DNA of 64,000 nt, taken from assembly GCA_940747215.1 (NCBI GenBank), contig CALNWS010000016.1:1-64000 (forward strand). Direction: 5' to 3'. The notes beneath the pieces are model-generated. The model saw only the letters and a list, made by a program, of their open reading frames with translations, was not told the DNA's origin and ran no database searches. Position numbers and translations under genes: made by a program. This stretch comes from an uncultured Paraburkholderia sp. Its GTDB lineage: Bacteria > Pseudomonadota > Gammaproteobacteria > Burkholderiales > Burkholderiaceae. Of this stretch, positions 51,488 through 61,052 are shown in pieces; the stretch's first letter is position 1, and every line of letters begins with the position of its first letter.

Positions 51488-52383
51488 TCAGACCTTCTTG
51501 ACCGAGGCCTGATAGATCTCGTCGACCGACGTTTGCAGCGCCGTGTTGAACTCCTCGTCGCTCATCTGCTTCTTGAGTTCGTTGATCAGCGCCCGCGAGA
51601 AGCTCGCGATCATGCCGTGGTTGTGCGAGAGTTTTTCGCACGCGTCCGCACGCGTGTAGCCGCCCGACAGCGCAACGACGCGCGCGACGCGCGGATGCCC
51701 GATCAGCGGACGGTAGAAGTTGGCAACGTCGGGAATGGTCAGCTTCAGCATGACCTGCGTGCCTTCCGGCAGCGCGTCGAGACCCTTCTGCAGTTCCGCG
51801 CGCAGCGTGGCTTCGGCACCCGCTTTGTCCGGGCATTTGATCGACACTTCGGGTTCGAGAATCGGCATGAGGCCGTGTGCGCTGATCTGCGCGCCCACTT
51901 CGAACTGCTGCTTTGCGATGGCGGCGATACCCGCCGGCGAATTCTGCGCGATGACCGAGCGCATTTTCGTGCCGAAGATGCCGAGCTTCACGGCGCGCGC
52001 AAGCAGGTCGTCGAGGCCGGGAATCGGCTTCATCAACTGCACACCGTCGGCTTCAGTCTGTTGGCCCTTGTCGACCTTCAGGAACGGCATCACTCCGCGG
52101 TCGTTCCACAGAAACGACGGCACCGGCTTGCCTTCCATCTGGCCGTCCATCGTCGCTTCGAACAGAATCGCGCCGATGATCTTTTCGCTCGTGAATGCCG
52201 GTGCCGTGATGATGCGCACGCGCATTTCGTGGATCAGCCGGAACATTTCGGCGTCGCCGCTATACGCGGTTTCGGGGATGCCGTAGAGCTTGAGAGCGCC
52301 GGGAGTCGAGCCGCCGCTCTGGTCGAGGGCCGCAAAAAACCCGGTTTTTCACACACTTGCGCCAGCATTTTGTCGTTTGCCAT
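51488..52383 (-). pseudogene. Class I fructose-bisphosphate aldolase with one frameshift in a T run
   Basis: The protein begins MANDKMLAQVCEKPGF and, after a one-base loss in a run of six T (minus strand, about 52334-52339), resumes AALDQSGGSTPGALKLYGIP, PVPSFLWNDRGVMPFLKVDK, GLMPILEPEVSIKCPDKAGA and VVALSGGYTRADACEKLSHN to SVKKV at 51488. Length (298 codons) fits the short class I aldolase group. The Schiff-base lysine segment (VMLKLTIP) is intact. No other lesion was found, so either it is freshly inactivated or slippage in the T run rescues some product. It cleaves fructose 1,6-bisphosphate in glycolysis. Confidence 0.9.
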
Positions 52384-52799
52384 GAACGTCTCGCTGTTGA
52401 AGAAAACCCCAGCCAGAAACGAGCCTAGCCGGAACAAATGTTCCCTGATGCATGAAGTGTACCGGCATCGGCATGTCTGCCGGATTACACGAACGATACC
52501 ACGACGGGCCGTCGTCTCAGCACCACAATGTGGCTCGACAGGCCGCGCTATGCCGCTTTCTGCGTCATGCGTGGGACCGCTTCCCGGTGCGAACGGCAAG
52601 CCACGCGGGCGCTTGAGAACGGGCGTGACGTCCGCCCCACGGCCACCGATCGTGGTCATAACTGCTTATAGTAGCGGTGGTAGCGGTGCGCGGCGCGCAA
52701 GATGTGCGCTGCCCCACGCGGTGAGGGAAACGCGGCGCATGGGCGCGCTTGCGCCGCTATCATATGGGTGGCTCATCAACCCGAGCGAAGAGGCGCGAT

Positions 52800-53538
52800 T
52801 TGAATCCTGATCTGACCGGCCGTCGTGCCTTGATTACCGGCTCGAGCACCGACCTGCGTGCCCGCGCGGGCACGCAGGTCGTGCTGAACGGCCGCAACGA
52901 GGCGCGTCTCGCCGAGGGCGGCAGAGCGGCTGTGCGGCGAAGGCGCGACGGTGCATACGGCGAGTTTCGACGTCACGTCGCCGGATGACGTGGACGCCAC
53001 CGTCGCGCGCATCGAACGCGAGACCGGCGCGATCGACATTCTCGTGAACAATGCCGGTATGCAGCGCCGCGCGCCGCTCGAGCAGTTCTCCCATGCGCAA
53101 TGGGAGGAACTGATGAAGACCAACGTGGACAGCGTGTTCCTCGTCGGACAGGCGGTTGCGAAGCACATGATTCCGCGCAGGCGCGGCAAGATCATTAACG
53201 TCTGTTCGGTGCAAAGCGAATTGGGGCGCCCGAGCATTGCTACCTACACGGTGAGCAAGGGCGTGGTGAAGATGCTGACCAAAGGCATGGCGATCGACTG
53301 GGGCCAGCACGGCATTCAGGTGAACGGCCTTGGCCCGGGCTACTTCGAGACGGAACTGACTGAAGCGCTCGTGAACGACGAGACTTTCAACAACTGGCTG
53401 ATCGGCCACACGCCGTCGCGCCGCTGGGGCGACGTGGAGGATCTGGCTGGCGCGGCGGTGTTCCTCGCGAGCCGCGTGTCGGACTTCGTGAACGGCCATA
53501 TTCTGTACGTCGACGGCGGCGTGACTGCCACGCTGTAG
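52800..53538 (+). pseudogene. Gluconate 5-dehydrogenase-like SDR with cofactor loop replaced by a palindrome arm
   Basis: After a TTG or upstream ATG start, NPDLTGRRALITGSS begins the Rossmann fold, but instead of the expected GIGRA-type helix the sequence reads TDLRARAGTQVVLNGRNEAR because of a perfect palindrome at 52851-52880. A frameshift follows near 52918, then TASFDVTSPDDVDATVARIE, LVNNAGMQRRAPLEQFSHAQ, YTVSKGVVKMLTKGMAIDWG and NGHILYVDGGVTATL. The family reduces 5-ketogluconate or related keto-sugars. Cofactor binding is destroyed. Confidence 0.88.
52851..52880. repeat. Perfect 30-base palindrome inside an SDR gene
   Basis: The left arm GACCTGCGTGCCCGC is the exact reverse complement of the right arm GCGGGCACGCAGGTC, with no spacer. 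The right arm is normal SDR coding sequence (AGTQV); the left arm has replaced the cofactor-loop codons. This is the signature of a template-switch during replication. Confidence 0.95.
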
Positions 53539-53579
53539 CGACATCGCAGTGAAGCCGGCGCGCCTTCACATACGAAAAA

Positions 53580-53617
53580 ACGCGCGCAAACGCACGAAAG
53601 CGCGCTACATCTTTTTT
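53580..53617 (+). terminator. Possible terminator after the SDR gene
   Basis: Two GCGCGC arms separated by 12 bases are followed shortly by a run of six T, about 40 bases after the SDR stop codon. The stem is short, so this is only a candidate. Confidence 0.45.
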
Positions 53618-53694
53618 CAGAACTATTAAGGAAAGGAGCGCGACAAGGACTCGACGGAATTGCGTCGATAGAATGGGTTTCAGTTTTTGTCGCT

Positions 53695-53841
53695 ATGGAG
53701 CCTGAAGTGAAGCACGAACAAGAGCATGCACATAAGCACGTAGACAGGCACGCGGGCGCGGCGGTCAAGGCGATTCCGGCGTTTCAATACACGAAGGTTC
53801 GCACGGTGCCGATCGCGCGGAAGGATTACGGTCATCATTGA
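53695..53841 (+). CDS. Possible small histidine-rich protein, 48 residues
   Basis: MEPEVKHEQEHAHKHVDRHA continues to VKAIPAFQYTKVRTVPIARK and ends DYGHH. The abundance of His and charged residues and the clear ATG make it plausible, but there is no good ribosome site and no recognised family. It may be the N-terminal fragment of a larger lost gene. Confidence 0.3.
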   Translation: MEPEVKHEQEHAHKHVDRHAGAAVKAIPAFQYTKVRTVPIARKDYGHH

Positions 53842-54120
53842 AGACGATCGGCTGAACGTCGATTGCGCCTTCGGATCCGGCGGCGTTCGAGGCCGCCGGA
53901 TTTCGAACGGCCCCCAGCATTTCTGCCCATGTGTGTGCGCTGAAACGGCGTTGCACATGCGGCCATGCAAGCGCCGGATCGATCGGGAAAATGCGGCGGC
54001 GGACAAGCGGCAGGTATCATACGGCCAGGATCAGGGCATCCGTCCGTTCATGCAGCGCGGATATCGCACCTGAATCCGCATCTGCCTTCCCTCTGCACAT
54101 CCCCGGTTTTCCCGCGAAAC
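53842..54120. other. Gap upstream of the chromate transporter genes
   Basis: About 280 bases. Short frames on both strands do not resemble proteins. It should hold the promoter of the chr genes. Confidence 0.4.
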
Positions 54121-54762
54121 ATGAACGAGCCCACTCACGATAGCGATCCCGAGTTCGACGAAGCGAACGCCGTCGCAAGCCTCGAGAACGCAGCGAACGG
54201 CGACGACCACGGTCCCGCCGCCACGCCGACCCTGCTCGAGCTGTTCCTGATTTTTTCGCGCATCGGCTTGACGAGTTTCGGCGGCGGCCTGAGCGGCTGG
54301 TTTCTGCGTGAGTTCGTGCACGATCGCCACTGGCTCACCGAGGACGAGTTTCTCAACGGTCTTGCGCTTTCGCAGGCGCTGCCCGGCGTCACCGTGAAGA
54401 ATCTGGCGATCTGGATCGGCCATCGTCTGCTCGGCTGGCCCGGCGCGGTGGTGGGCTTTTGCGGCATTATCTTTCCGCCCGCCGTGGTGATCGTGATTCT
54501 CGGCGTGTTCTTCTCGGCGATCGACGGTTTTCCGCTCACGCACATCGCCTTGGCCAGCGCGGCCGCGGGTACCATCGGCCTGTCGCTTTCAATGGCGATT
54601 ACGGCCGTGCGACGCCTTCCGCGTCGCGCTGTTCCGTATGTGATCTTTACCGCGACCTTCGTGGCGGTTGCCGTGTTCGCGCTGCCGCTCGTATGGACCG
54701 TGCTGGTTGCGGGCAGCTTGAGTGTGGCTTACGAATATATTCGTCTCGCGCGCGGCGCCTGA
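54121..54762 (+). CDS. chrA: Chromate transporter, first (N-type) subunit
   Basis: Intact 213-residue half-size ChrA protein. After an acidic leader it shows the CHR signature LFLIFSRIGLTSFGGGLSGW and EDEFLNGLALSQALPGVTVK, then the paired helices GWPGAVVGFCGIIFPPAVVI and AVPYVIFTATFVAVAVFALP. Half-size ChrA proteins are encoded as adjacent pairs that act together to expel chromate, or more generally move sulfate-like oxyanions. Its partner gene follows after 57 bases but carries two ambers, so the pair is probably not functional. Confidence 0.85.
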   Translation: MNEPTHDSDPEFDEANAVASLENAANGDDHGPAATPTLLELFLIFSRIGLTSFGGGLSGWFLREFVHDRHWLTEDEFLNGLALSQALPGVTVKNLAIWIGHRLLGWPGAVVGFCGIIFPPAVVIVILGVFFSAIDGFPLTHIALASAAAGTIGLSLSMAITAVRRLPRRAVPYVIFTATFVAVAVFALPLVWTVLVAGSLSVAYEYIRLARGA

Positions 54763-54819
54763 CGTTTTACCTTTGGTGCTTCACCTCTAACGCTTCGCTT
54801 CTTTTCACGAGTCACTGCC

Positions 54820-55356
54820 GTGCCCCGCACCTTGCTCGCGCTTGCCGCCGTTTTCGCACCGCTCTCGATCGTGACGGTCGGCGGCGGTCAGGCGATCCTT
54901 GCCGATATCCAGCGCTAGGTGGTGGACGTTCATCATTGGATGACGCACGCCCAGTTCGTCAACGACTTTGCGATTGCACGCCTCGCGCCGGGTTCGGGTT
55001 CGCTGCTCGTCACGCTGATCGGCTAGCAGATCGCGGGCATTTCCGGCGCACTGGTCGCCACGCTCGCACTGTTCGGGCCGACCGCATTCCTGATGTACGG
55101 CGTCGCGCACCTGTGGAAGAAGCACCGCGGCGCGCGCTGGCAGAACGCATTGCAGGCCGGCCTGCGGCTCGTTGCCGCCGGGTTGATACTCGCGGCCGTC
55201 TGCGTGCTGGTGAAGGGGCTGGAGGGCGGCTGGATCGTCTGGGTGACGGCGCTCGTCGCCACCGGCATCGTGATGAATACGCGCATCAATGCACTGATCG
55301 TGATTGCAGGCGGCGCGCTGCTCTTTGTCGGGCTCCATTTCGGCGGCGCGCTGTAA
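54820..55356 (+). pseudogene. chrA: Chromate transporter, second subunit, complete except for two amber codons
   Basis: From a GTG at 54820 the frame runs to TAA at 55356 with only two interruptions: TAG at 54916-54918 (ADIQR-stop-VVDVHHWMT, former Gln) and TAG at 55024-55026 (VTLIG-stop-QIAGISGAL, former Trp or similar). No indel was found. Family features include LSIVTVGGGQAILADIQ and FVNDFAIARLAPGSGSLLVT, the counterpart of the CHR signature, and the hydrophobic end ALIVIAGGALLFVGLHFGGA. It would pair with the intact first subunit. Confidence 0.88.
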
Positions 55357-55399
55357 CGCGCTTTAGCCAGCGCCAGCCCGCTTCAGTTCGACCCGCCGC

Positions 55400-55808
55400 T
55401 CACTCGGTCTCGCACTTCACGTCTTTCTTCTGCACGACGATGATCGCCAGGTAGTCGCCGTGATCGAGCTCCACGCGCGCGACTACGGCCATCGTCGTGC
55501 TGTCGATCTCGTCGTACACGCTCACCTTCTCATTCATGGCGAAAATTGGCGACACCGGTGCAGCCGGACGCGCGCCCTTCGTCGAACACTTTGCACTGGA
55601 TCGGATTGTCCGCGACGTAGCGATAACGGTCGCGGTTCGGGCTCGCCAGATATTAGCGCATGCTCTGCGCCGCACCGCCCACGCTAGTAACGTAGCCGAT
55701 CGCGCAATCCAGTTTCGGGGAAACGCCGCTCGCTGGCGTCTGGGCGCTCGCGCTCAGGCTTGCAGTGGCGATGAAGGCCGCGAATGTCGTGGCGAAAAGG
55801 GTTCTCAT
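55400..55808 (-). pseudogene. Hypothetical secreted protein, stop and frameshift
   Basis: Signal peptide MRTLFATTFAAFIATASLSA (cleavage after SAQ near residue 23), mature start PASGVSPKLDCAIGYVTSVG, a TAA near 55653, then YLASPNRDRYRYVADNPIQC, a shift near 55575 and IDSTTMAVVARVELDHGDYL to the end CETE at 55400. It appears to be a small periplasmic protein of about 135 residues with several cysteines. No family recognised. Confidence 0.7.
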
Positions 55809-55860
55809 GGCGTGCGTCGGGTTCGGGTTCGAAGTGTTGGATTGTAAAGGTATTGGACGG

Positions 55861-56178
55861 CTAGCCGCCGCGACCCGGGCATGTGCGCGCACGGGTAGCA
55901 CCACCCGCAACTCCGTTCACAAGCGCGCTCGCAGATAAATCCGTATTGTGCGCGACGCCAAAAGTCGGTATTTCTTGCGATGTAAGGATTGAGCTGTTGC
56001 CGTTCGTAACTTGCGTTCCACACGTTTCGTTTCGCAGGGTCGCTGCTCCATTCGCATCGACTGACCACGCATTGTCCTGGATACTGGTCGGATAGTCCGC
56101 TGCTTGCGGGCGGTATGCGAGTCGAAGCGAGCCTGTTTTGGGGTGAATCCACGTCGCGAGGGGAAAAGTTGACCACGT
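55861..56178 (-). pseudogene. C-terminal fragment of an unknown protein
   Basis: About 105 residues with protein-like composition: PLATWIHPKTGSLRLAYRPQ, DYPTSIQDNAWSVDANGAAT, RNETCGTQVTNGNSSILTSQ and VAHNTDLSASALVNGVAGGA, then a stop at 55861. Upstream the frame turns into antisense of the ABC ATPase gene, so the 5' part is missing. The polar, Asn/Thr-rich make-up suggests an exported or surface protein, but I do not recognise it. Confidence 0.4.
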
Positions 56179-56254
56179 CCGCAACAGAACGGCAGCTCGA
56201 TGGAAGCCGGCGCGCCCGCGCGTGCCGCGCCTTGACCGGCAGAGCGCGCCCGGC

Positions 56255-57575
56255 ATGAGTCTCGCGATCCGTTTCGACGACATCCGCAAAGACTTCGGCC
56301 CGGTGCGCGTGCTGCACGGCGTGAGCTTCGATCTCGCGCCGGGACGCATCTATGGCCTGCTCGGCGAAAACGGCGCGGGCAAATCCACGCTGATGAAAAT
56401 TCTGGCCGGCTACGAAACGGCCACCTCGGGCACCCTGCTCGTGGACGGCAACGCGCAGACCTTCGCCGGTTCGCGCGACGCGGAAGCACAGGGCATCGTG
56501 CTGATCCACCAGGAATTCAATTTCGCCGAACACCTCACCATCGCGCAGAACATGTATCTAGGCCACGAGAAGCGGCGCGGCTGGTTCGTCGACGATGCCG
56601 CGATGCGCGCCGACGCCGCGCGCTATCTCGCTCAGGTCGGGCTGGAAAAAGCCCCGGACACGAAGGTGCGCGAGCTGATCGTCGCCGAGAAGCAGATGGT
56701 GGAAATTGCGAAGGCGCTGTCGCGCCGCGCCCGTCTGCTCATCATGGACGAACCCACGGCCACGCTCACGCCCGCAGAAACCGAGCGCCTCTTCGCGCTG
56801 ATGGCGAAGCTGAAAGCCGACGGCGTGACCATCGTCTACATCTCCCACAAGCTCGACGAAGTCGAGCGGATCACCGACGAAGTGATTGTGATGCGAGATG
56901 GCCGGCTCGCGCGTTAGCAGATGGCGAACCTGATGGTGGGCCGCGACGTGTCGGACATGTTCCCCGACAAGATCACCGTCGCGGAAAGCGCACCGCTCGC
57001 GCTGAAAGTGGACGGCCTCGTCGTGCTGGATTGGGTCGACGACCTGAGCTTCGACGTGCGCGCGGGCGAAGTGCTCAGTTTCGCGGAACTCGTGGGTGCG
57101 GGCCGCACCGAAGCGTTCGAGGCGATCATCGGCTTGCGCAAGCGCACGGCGGGCCGCATCGAGGTCGCGGGGCGCGAGGTGCAACGGAAGAGTCCACGTG
57201 ATGCGATGCGCCACGGTCTCACTTATCTGAGCGAGGACCGCAAGGGCAAGGGTCTGCACGTCAACATGAACCTGCAGGGCAACCTCACGCTGATGACGCT
57301 CGAACGCTACGCGCATCCGTTGCTCGACATGAAAGCGGGCCGCGCCGCGTTGACGAAAGCGGTGAACGAGTTCGGCATTCGCACGGGAGATCTGTCGAGC
57401 CGTGCGCGCATGCTCTCCGGCGGCAACCAACAGAAGCTCGCGCTTACCAAATTCCTGCAGCCCGAACCCGATGTGATTGTGCTCGACGAACCCACGCGCG
57501 GCGTCGATGTGGGCGCAAAGCGCGACATCTATTTCCTGATTCATCGTCTCGCCGCGCAGGGCTGCGGCCGATCGC
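56255..57575 (+). pseudogene. Sugar ABC transporter ATP-binding protein (XylG/RbsA type), one amber, 3'-truncated
   Basis: Double ATPase domains, both with motifs: [29 protein letters not shown] and TIVYISHKLDEVERITD in the first; SGGNQQKLALTKFLQPEPDV and LDEPTRGVDVGAKRDIY in the second. In place of a Walker A loop the second domain has the usual degenerate AELVGAGRTEAF. A TAG at 56915-56917 replaces a Gln codon just before QMANLMVGRDVSDMF, and a few residues seem missing there. Apart from this the frame is open until RLAAQG near 57575, where an alkane hydroxylase fragment is joined and the last ~30 residues are lost. No cognate permease is in the window. Confidence 0.88.
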
Positions 57576-58068
57576 CGTGGACGGGCGCAACGAAGTGCTG
57601 CACGCATGGGCGATGACGGCGGTGCTATGGGCCGCGATGGTCGCGCTCTTCGGCAAGACGGTGATTCCGTTTCTGCTGATTCAGGCGGTGTACGGTGCGT
57701 CGCTGCTCGAAGTGGTCAATTATCTGGAGCACTACGGTCTGGGCCGCAAGCAACTCGACAGCGGCCGTTACGAACGCTGCCAGCCGCAGCATTCGTGGAA
57801 CAGCAATCGTATCGTCGCCAATCTCTTTCTCTACCAGTTACAGCGTCACGCCAATCCCACGCACTCGTATCAGGCGCTGCGGCATTTCGACGGCACGCCC
57901 AAATTGCCGTCGGGTTACGCGACGATGATCATGCTCGCGTATTTCCAGCCGCTCTGGTTTCGCGTGATGAAAATCCGCGCGTGGTCGCGCATTACCAAGG
58001 CAACATGACGCATGTCGAATATACGGCCCGCGATTCGCGAGCGGGTGCTTGCGCAATTCGCCGGTTAG
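57576..58068 (+). pseudogene. Alkane 1-monooxygenase (AlkB type), C-terminal fragment
   Basis: Membrane di-iron hydroxylase remnant: WAMTAVLWAAMVALFGKTVI, GASLLEVVNYLEHYGLGRKQ with the NYLEHYG motif, and the region LFLYQLQRHANPTHSYQALR. In AlkB the last histidine box reads like LQRHSDHHA; here the residues between RHA and NPT are missing, so two iron ligands are lost. A shift near 57985 and another near 58018 lead to the end IRERVLAQFAG at TAG 58068. The first half of the protein is gone, cut at the junction with the ABC ATPase. Confidence 0.85.
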
Positions 58069-58093
58069 GCTTCGTCACTCCTTCAGCCACGCA

Positions 58094-58131
58094 TAAAGAA
58101 GCCACCTCGCTCGATGCGAGGCGGCTTCTTT
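58094..58131. terminator. Bidirectional terminator between alkB remnant and pirin gene
   Basis: AAAGAAGCC and GGCTTCTTT, extended by CCTCGC and GCGAGG across one mismatch, form a long stem around a 5-base loop with A and T runs at the two ends. It suits both converging genes. Confidence 0.88.
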
Positions 58132-58146
58132 GTTTCAGTCGGAGAC

Positions 58147-58876
58147 TTACTTCCACAACTCCGACACTTCGTTGTCGCGCAGATCGAACACCAGCACTTC
58201 GGCGTCATGTCCCTGCGTGAACGTCAGCGCTTCTTCGCCGCGCACACGCACGCCGTCGCCTTTGCCGAGTTCCACACCATTCAACGTTACGCTGCCGCGT
58301 GCAACGTGCACGTAAGCATAACGGTCGCTGGCGAGGTCGATGCTGGCAGTCTCATCGCCATCGAAAAGACCCGCATAGACGCGTGCATCCTGTTGCAGCA
58401 ACAGCGAATCTCCTGCGCGCCATCCGGCGAGAGCACGAGGCGCAGCACGCCGCGCTTCTGATCCGCGCCAAAGTGACGTTGCTGATAACGCGGCGTGGTG
58501 CCCATCTGACCCGGTGCGATCCAGATCTGCAGGAAGTGCACGGGGTCGGTCTTCGAATGGTTGTATTCGCTGTGTACGACGCCCGTGCCTGCGCTCATCA
58601 ACTGGATGTCGCCCGCACGATCACCGAACCGGTGCCCATTGTGTCCTTGTGTTCCAGCGCGCCTTCCAGCACGTAGGAGAAGGAGAAGATTTCCATGTCG
58701 CGCGGATGCTTGCCGAAGCCTTGTGCCGGCGCTACGCGGTCGTCGTTGATGACGAGTAGATCCGAGAAGCCGTTCTGCTTCGGGTCGTGGTAGTGCGCGA
58801 AGGAAAACGTATGACGCGAGCTGAGCCAGCCTTGTTCTGCGCGGCCACGTTGGTTGACGTGTCTGATTTCGAGCAT
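58147..58876 (-). pseudogene. Pirin-family protein, two frameshifts
   Basis: Bicupin iron protein: [40 protein letters not shown] and [20 protein letters not shown] keep the metal-binding His residues of the N-terminal cupin ([12 protein letters not shown]). Shifts near 58620 and 58415 break the chain; the pieces [20 protein letters not shown] and VYAGLFDGDETASIDLASDR cover the rest to ELWK at 58147. Bacterial pirins act as quercetinases or redox sensors; the role here is unknown. The gene is divergent from a LysR-type gene that probably controlled it. Confidence 0.9.
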
Positions 58877-58994
58877 CTTGTTCTCCTTGGGTTGTGCGGT
58901 CGGGCCAGTTGTTTGGCTGCGATCCATGAATGACAGTGTAGGTCAATCTGGATGCGTATAATCGACGTCAATCTGGAAACACTGTCGCATTCAA

Positions 58995-59825
58995 GTGGAC
59001 AATGCGATGCGCAATAAGGTAGACACCGCGGCGGCCAGCTGGCTGGCGCTGGAGGAAGCGCTCGGCGTGCAACTGCTGATCCGCAATACGCGCAAGCTTG
59101 CCGTCACGGACCTAGGGCAGGAGTTCTACGAGCGCGCGCGGCGCATTCTCGGTGAGGTGGAAGATGCCGAGCAGGCCATGTCGCTGCGTCGCGCCGGACC
59201 GCGCGGACTGTTGCGAGTGAGCGCGCCGATGTCGTTCGGCATGACGCATCTGTCGCCGCTCGTCGCCGCGTTCCTGCGCGAGCACAGCGATGTGCGTTTC
59301 GACATGGAGTTGAGCGACCGCACCGTCGACGTGATCGGCGAAGGTCTCGACATGGCGATCCGCATCGGCGCGCTGCCCGATTCCACGCTGATCGCGCAGA
59401 AGCTCGTCGACGTGAAAATGGTGGCGTGCTGCAGCCCCGGCTATCTGCGCCGGCGCGGCACGCCGAAGACGCCGGTGGACCTCGAACGGCACGCGTGCCT
59501 GCTATACGGCCACGGCGGCGCGGTGAACTGGGAGTTCTTCTTGGATGGCGCGGTGAAAACCGTCGAAGTGCACGGGCCGCTGCGGGCGAATAACGGCGAA
59601 TTGATACGCGACGCCGCGATGACCAGCCTCGGCATCGCGCGGCTGCCCGACTTCATCGTGGCGAGCGCGCTGAAGTCGGGGCAACTGGTGAACGTGCTCG
59701 AAGCGTTTCTGTCGACGCCGCTCAGTGTGTACGCCGTTTATCCGCAGCACTGGCAGAGTTCGCTGACCATACGCGCTCGTCGAATATCTGCGCGAGGCAT
59801 TTTGCGCAAGAAGTGGGCGGCTTGA
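58995..59825 (+). pseudogene. LysR-family regulator with in-frame helix-turn-helix deletion
   Basis: The open frame from GTG 58995 reads AMRNKVDTAAASWLALEEAL and then normal LysR sequence GVQLLIRNTRKLAVTDLGQE. About 35 residues that form the recognition helix are missing without a shift. The effector domain is complete (LRVSAPMSFGMTHLSPLVAA, DMAIRIGALPDSTLIAQKLV), but the last turn is shifted near 59775, so the usual end VEYLREAF is read out of frame. It is divergent from the pirin gene, the usual arrangement for its regulator. It cannot bind DNA. Confidence 0.87.
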
Positions 59826-59875
59826 TCTGAGTCCTTTCGCGAACACGTAGCTGAGAGCGATCTAGCAAATGATAC

Positions 59876-60890
59876 TCAACCGTCGCGGAAAATAAAGCTA
59901 TAGCCGTTCAGCGCGGGCACGCCGCCTAGATGCGCATACAGCACACGCAAGCCTTCGAGGAATTCGCCGTTGCGCACCTTATCGATCATGCCGTGCATCG
60001 ATTTGCCTTCATACACCGGATCGGTTAGCACGCCTTCGAGCCGCGCGCAGGCGGATCGCTTCGAGCGTGCCGTCGTTCGGCAAGTCATATTCCGGGCCGC
60101 CGAAACGTTCGTCGAGCACCACGTCGGCGCTCGTGATGTCGCGATCGAGTCCGACTTTCTTCGCCGTCTGCTTCGCAATCCGCGTGATCTGCTCGCGCGT
60201 TTGCGCGGGCTTGGCGGACGCATCGATACCGATCACGCGGTCCGCGCGGCCGTCCGCCGCGAAACCCACCACCATGCCGGCCTGCGTGCTGCCCGTCACC
60301 GAACACACGACCACGTAGTCGAACTTGAAGCCGAGCCCCGCTTCCTACTGACGCACTTCCTCGGCGAATCCGACGAAGCCAAGGCCGTCGAGCGGATGAT
60401 CCGAACATCCGGCCGGAATCGCATACGGTTTGCTGCCCGCGGCGCGCACGCTTTCGAGCGCGTCTTCCCAGCTCTTGCGGAAACCGATGTCGAAGCCGTC
60501 GGGCACGAGCCGCACATCCGCGCCCAGAATGCGTGACATCTGGATGTTGCCGACGCGGTCGTACACGGCGTCCGAATAGTTGACCCAGTTTTCCTGTACG
60601 AGCACGCACTTCATGCCCAGATGCGCGGCCACGGCGGCGACCTGGCGCGTCTGGTTCGACTGGATGCCGCCGATCGACACGAGTGTGTCGCAGCCCTGCG
60701 CAAGCGCCTCGGGAATCAGATATTCGAGCTTGCGCATCTTGTTGCCGCCGAACGCAAAGCCGCTGTTGCAGTCCTCGCGTTTCGCATACAGATGCACCTT
60801 CCCGCCCAGATGATCGCTCAAGCGTTTGAGCGGCTGGATCGGCGTGGGTCCGAACGTGAGCGGATAACGCGGAAACCGTTGCAGGTTCAT
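59876..60890 (-). pseudogene. acdS: ACC deaminase, one amber and one frameshift
   Basis: PLP enzyme that breaks the ethylene precursor 1-aminocyclopropane-1-carboxylate into 2-oxobutyrate and ammonia. [20 protein letters not shown], the PLP-lysine segment [37 protein letters not shown] and [19 protein letters not shown], with the Tyr-Glu pair that separates true ACC deaminases from D-cysteine desulfhydrases, are all kept. A TAG at 60345-60347 ([17 protein letters not shown]) and a shift near 60050 inactivate it. The gene is 338 codons, the normal length. Divergent acdR lies next to it. The enzyme is a hallmark of plant-associated Burkholderiaceae. Confidence 0.94.
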
Positions 60891-61052
60891 GGCAGTTCCG
60901 TGATGAGGGATGTCGACGCAGCCGGCAAAGCCGTCGCGTTGAAGAGAATGGTAGGGAAATCCGTCTGAAATGAGCTTGCGAAAAAATAGCGTGGACGTAC
61001 TTTTGGAAATCAGAGATTGCAGGCTGATTAATAAAACTTTGAAACTCATCTC

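Noticed and set aside
53855..54020. Minus-strand frame beginning MSAAAFSRS
   Set aside because: Short, arginine/proline-rich and without ribosome site or family pattern; likely chance.
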